64,000 nucleotides of DNA from Paraburkholderia solisilvae. GTDB taxonomy: Bacteria; Pseudomonadota; Gammaproteobacteria; Burkholderiales; Burkholderiaceae. Under the pieces are notes generated by a model. That model was not told the origin of the DNA, made no database searches, and saw only the letters and a program-made list of their open reading frames with translations. Location: assembly GCF_902859875.1 (NCBI RefSeq), contig NZ_CADIKF010000041.1, positions 1 through 64,000 of the forward strand. Reading direction: 5' to 3'. Both the position numbers and the translations under genes were made by a program. Below, piece by piece: positions 61,563 through 64,000 of the stretch (position 1 is the first letter of the stretch; the number at the start of each line of letters is the position of its first letter).

Positions 61563-63371
61563 ATGAACGTACGCACCCTGGTTCTCGGACTGGCGGTGGC
61601 TGCGGCAACGGCACTGAGTTCTTTCTTCGCACACGCCGATCCGCAGCTCGATTCGCTGCTGAAGAACCCATCCAACTGGGCATCACAGGCTGGCGACTAT
61701 GCCAATCACCGCTATAGCCCGCTCAAGCAGATCAACGAAAGTAACGTAGGCAAGCTGCAGGTCGCATGGACGATGTCCACGGGCGTGCTGCGCGGTCACG
61801 AAGGCTCTCCGCTCGTGATCGGCGACACGATGTACATTCATTCGCCGTTCCCGAACAAGGTGATCGCGATCAACCTGAAGGATCAAACCTTCCTCTGGCA
61901 GTACGAGCCGAAGCAGGACACGCAGGTCATTTCGGTGATGTGCTGCGATACGGTGAACCGCGGGCTCGCGTATGGCGACGGCAAGATCTTCCTGCAGCAG
62001 GCCGACACGACGCTCGTCGCGCTGAACGCGAAGACCGGCGACGTCGTGTGGACCGCGAAGAACGGCGATCCGAAGGCGGGTGAAACCAACACCAATGCGC
62101 CGCACGTGTTCGGCGACAAGGTGCTCACCGGCATTTCGGGCGGCGAATTCGGCGTGCGCGGGCGCCTCGTCGCTTACGACATCAAGACCGGCAAGGAGGT
62201 CTGGAAAGCCTACAGCACAGGCCCCGACAACGAGATGCTGATCGACCCGAACGCGACGATGACCTACACGGACGGCAAGATGGTGCCGGTCGGTGCGGAC
62301 TCTTCGTTAAAGAGCTGGAAGGGCGACCAGTGGAAACTCGGCGGCGGCACCACGTGGGGCTGGTATGCGTGGGACCCCAAGCTGAATCTTGTCTACTACG
62401 GCACCGGCAACCCGGGCACATGGAACCCGACGCAACGCCCCGGTGACAATAAATGGTCGATGTCGATCTTCGCGCGCGATCTGAACACCGGCAAGGCGAA
62501 GTGGGTGTATCAGATGACTCCGCACGACGAGTGGGACTATGACGGCGTGAATGAAATGATCCTCGCCGACATTCCGATCAACGGCAAGAAAGAGCCGGCC
62601 ATCGTGCACTTCGACCGCAATGGCTTCGGGTATACGCTGAATCGCGAAACCGGCCAGCTGCTGGTGGCGAGCAAGTACGACCCGGCGGTGAACTGGGCGG
62701 AAAGCGTCGACCTGAAGAGCGGTCTGCCGATCCGCAACGCGAGCTACTCGACGCAAAAGGCCGGCCCCGACCACAACGTGAAGGGCATCTGTCCGGCCGC
62801 GCTCGGCTCGAAAGACCAGCAGCCCGCATCGTTCGATCCGAACTCGAGTCTCTTCCTCGTGCCGACCAATCACGTTTGTATGGACTACGAGCCGTTCGAC
62901 GTCGATTACGTGTCAGGACAGCCGTATGTCGGCGCAACGCTGTCGATGTTCCCGGGGCCGAACGAGAACGGCGCGATGGGCAATTTCATCGCGTGGGACG
63001 CGTCGAAGGGCAAGATCGTCTGGTCCAAGCCGGAGAAGTTCTCGGTGTGGTCCGGCGCGCTCGCCACGGCCGGCGGCGTGGTGTTCTACGGCACGCTCGA
63101 AGGCTACATCAAGGCGGTGCGGATCAAGGACGGCAAGGAGCTGTGGAAGTTCAAGACGCCGTCCGGGATCATCGGCAACGTGTTCACGTATCAGTACAAC
63201 GGCAAGCAGTTCGTCGGCGTGTATTCGGGCATCGGCGGCTGGGCCGGCATCGGTATGGCAGCGGGCCTGCAGAAGTCGACCGAAGGCTTGGGCGCAGTCG
63301 GCGGCTATCGCGAACTCGCGAAGTACACGGCGCTCGGCGGCACGCTGTTTATCTTCGCGATCCCGAGCTGA
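61563..63371 (+). CDS. xoxF: Lanthanide-dependent methanol dehydrogenase XoxF
   Basis: This 602-residue periplasmic PQQ enzyme has a signal peptide (about 1-25) and an eight-bladed propeller with repeated tryptophan-docking motifs. Adjacent cysteines C127-C128 (VMCCDTVNRG) form the PQQ-contacting disulfide. The WDYDGVNE motif carries the catalytic Asp (about 325) and a second Asp two residues later (327); that extra Asp marks lanthanide-binding XoxF and is replaced in calcium MxaF. It oxidises methanol and passes electrons to XoxG, whose gene follows. GGAGGAG lies just before ATG 61563. Long upstream frames are not part of the gene. Confidence 0.96.
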   Translation: MNVRTLVLGLAVAAATALSSFFAHADPQLDSLLKNPSNWASQAGDYANHRYSPLKQINESNVGKLQVAWTMSTGVLRGHEGSPLVIGDTMYIHSPFPNKVIAINLKDQTFLWQYEPKQDTQVISVMCCDTVNRGLAYGDGKIFLQQADTTLVALNAKTGDVVWTAKNGDPKAGETNTNAPHVFGDKVLTGISGGEFGVRGRLVAYDIKTGKEVWKAYSTGPDNEMLIDPNATMTYTDGKMVPVGADSSLKSWKGDQWKLGGGTTWGWYAWDPKLNLVYYGTGNPGTWNPTQRPGDNKWSMSIFARDLNTGKAKWVYQMTPHDEWDYDGVNEMILADIPINGKKEPAIVHFDRNGFGYTLNRETGQLLVASKYDPAVNWAESVDLKSGLPIRNASYSTQKAGPDHNVKGICPAALGSKDQQPASFDPNSSLFLVPTNHVCMDYEPFDVDYVSGQPYVGATLSMFPGPNENGAMGNFIAWDASKGKIVWSKPEKFSVWSGALATAGGVVFYGTLEGYIKAVRIKDGKELWKFKTPSGIIGNVFTYQYNGKQFVGVYSGIGGWAGIGMAAGLQKSTEGLGAVGGYRELAKYTALGGTLFIFAIPS

Positions 63372-63452
63372 GGCGGGCTTCGTGACGTGACGATCCGCGT
63401 GCGCTGAAAAGGTGCGATGCGGAATTCCGGAGGCGCGCATGCCGCGGTGCGA

Positions 63453-63468
63453 TGGCACCCGGTATGCG
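63453..63468 (+). promoter_or_regulatory. Candidate sigma-54 promoter upstream of xoxG
   Basis: TGGCACCCGGTATGCG has a perfect TGGCAC and exactly ten bases between GG and GC; the -12 box reads ATGC instead of TTGC. Transcription would start near 63479, 45 bases before the xoxG ATG. It could give xoxG its own sigma-54 promoter in the 150-base gap after xoxF. Confidence 0.45.
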
Positions 63469-63523
63469 CGCATGACGATGGCCGGCCGGCCATCGGAGTC
63501 GAGAGTGGATGGGGGACGAACGC

Positions 63524-63937
63524 ATGAAAGGCCGTTTTATGTTGTTGCCGTTAGCAGTGGCTGCATTTGCGTGGCCGGTTGCTTATGGACAGACCAATGC
63601 CCCGCAGATGAAACCGGTTGCCTACAAGGTGGTGGACGGCAACAAGGTCGACAACGATACGTACCTGGGGTGGAAAACGTGGCGCGCGCTGGCTTGCGAA
63701 CGCTGCCACGGCGCGAAGCAGGAAGGCCTCGTCGGCCCGTCGCTCATCGACGCATTCAAGACGATCGACAAGAACGAATTTCATCGCACCGTATTCGGCG
63801 GGCGCATCGACAAGGGTATGCCCGACTTCAGTTCGAGCCAGATGATGCAAAAGAATTGGGAAAACCTTTATTCGTATCTAAAGGGGCGCTCCGACGGCAA
63901 GATCAATCCAGGCGATCTGCAACCGATCGACAAATGA
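63524..63937 (+). CDS. xoxG: XoxG-type cytochrome c, electron acceptor of XoxF
   Basis: This 137-residue protein has a signal peptide (about 1-23) and a single heme-binding motif CERCH at 58-62, with a later methionine in GRIDKGMPDFSS that can be the axial ligand. It is the expected periplasmic acceptor of electrons from XoxF and lies 152 bases downstream on the same strand. ATG 63524 has GGGGGA ahead; an in-frame ATG at 63509 has no spaced ribosome-binding site. The usual third partner, xoxJ, is not seen before the window ends 63 bases later. Confidence 0.92.
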   Translation: MKGRFMLLPLAVAAFAWPVAYGQTNAPQMKPVAYKVVDGNKVDNDTYLGWKTWRALACERCHGAKQEGLVGPSLIDAFKTIDKNEFHRTVFGGRIDKGMPDFSSSQMMQKNWENLYSYLKGRSDGKINPGDLQPIDK

Positions 63938-64000
63938 CCTGATGCGGACTGTGCCGTCGGCTTTATCGGTATTCCGATGTTTCCCGTTCCGGAGATTGTC

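Overview
The window is GC-rich, tightly packed bacterial DNA, and its gene families point to Burkholderiales, most likely Paraburkholderia or a close relative. The clearest indicators are a DmrB-type flavoprotein, a CeoAB-OpcM/MexEF-OprN-like efflux operon, many LysR and GlxA/AraC regulators, and a lanthanide-type methanol dehydrogenase beside tetrahydromethanopterin (H4MPT) genes. I saw no rRNA, tRNA, CRISPR array, prophage or intact insertion sequence.

Layout. 1-6.5 kb: the edge of a lipoprotein gene, a GlxA-like regulator, a GFA-family protein, a long AT-rich promoter region ahead of a glycosyltransferase, a cardiolipin synthase-like enzyme, and a cold-shock group (csp, small basic protein, IF-1 paralogue). 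6.7-11 kb: housekeeping and accessory enzymes (PhzF family, YaiI, VOC, isochorismatase-like, MDR oxidoreductase). 11.2-18.2 kb: a LysR regulator and a tripartite RND efflux operon. 18.3-25.6 kb: regulators, oxidoreductases, a broken hydrolase, a sigma-like protein and about 1 kb with no recognisable gene. 25.9-29.2 kb: an arsenic operon (arsR-arsC-acr3-MFS) behind a 14-bp-arm palindrome. 29.3-35.9 kb: an autotransporter, a cytochrome P450, a GH16 glycosidase and a second GlxA-like regulator whose start codon abuts a nine-copy 9-bp repeat. 36-47.6 kb: mixed metabolic and membrane genes, several decayed gene ends, and a TetR-MFS-amidase unit with two matching operator palindromes.

48-64 kb is the most coherent block, a C1-oxidation island. 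XoxF (methanol dehydrogenase with the Asp-x-Asp lanthanide signature) and its cytochrome XoxG would produce formaldehyde. Fae, MtdB and Mch carry that formaldehyde on H4MPT. MptG, DmrB, a dihydropteroate-synthase-like protein, two ATP-grasp enzymes, a CitG-like enzyme, a FolB-like aldolase and a pterin dehydratase plausibly make or maintain the H4MPT cofactor. The formyltransferase/hydrolase complex (fhc) and formate dehydrogenase are not in the window. A sigma-54 activator of the AcoR type lies inside the block. I found sequences with correct -24/-12 spacing upstream of mptG and xoxG, and a weaker one upstream of xoxF, which suggests that this activator controls methanol/formaldehyde oxidation. 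Three intergenic arrays with a 12-bp period sit in the same block.

All functional calls rest on reading motifs and remembered family features. No database search was run.
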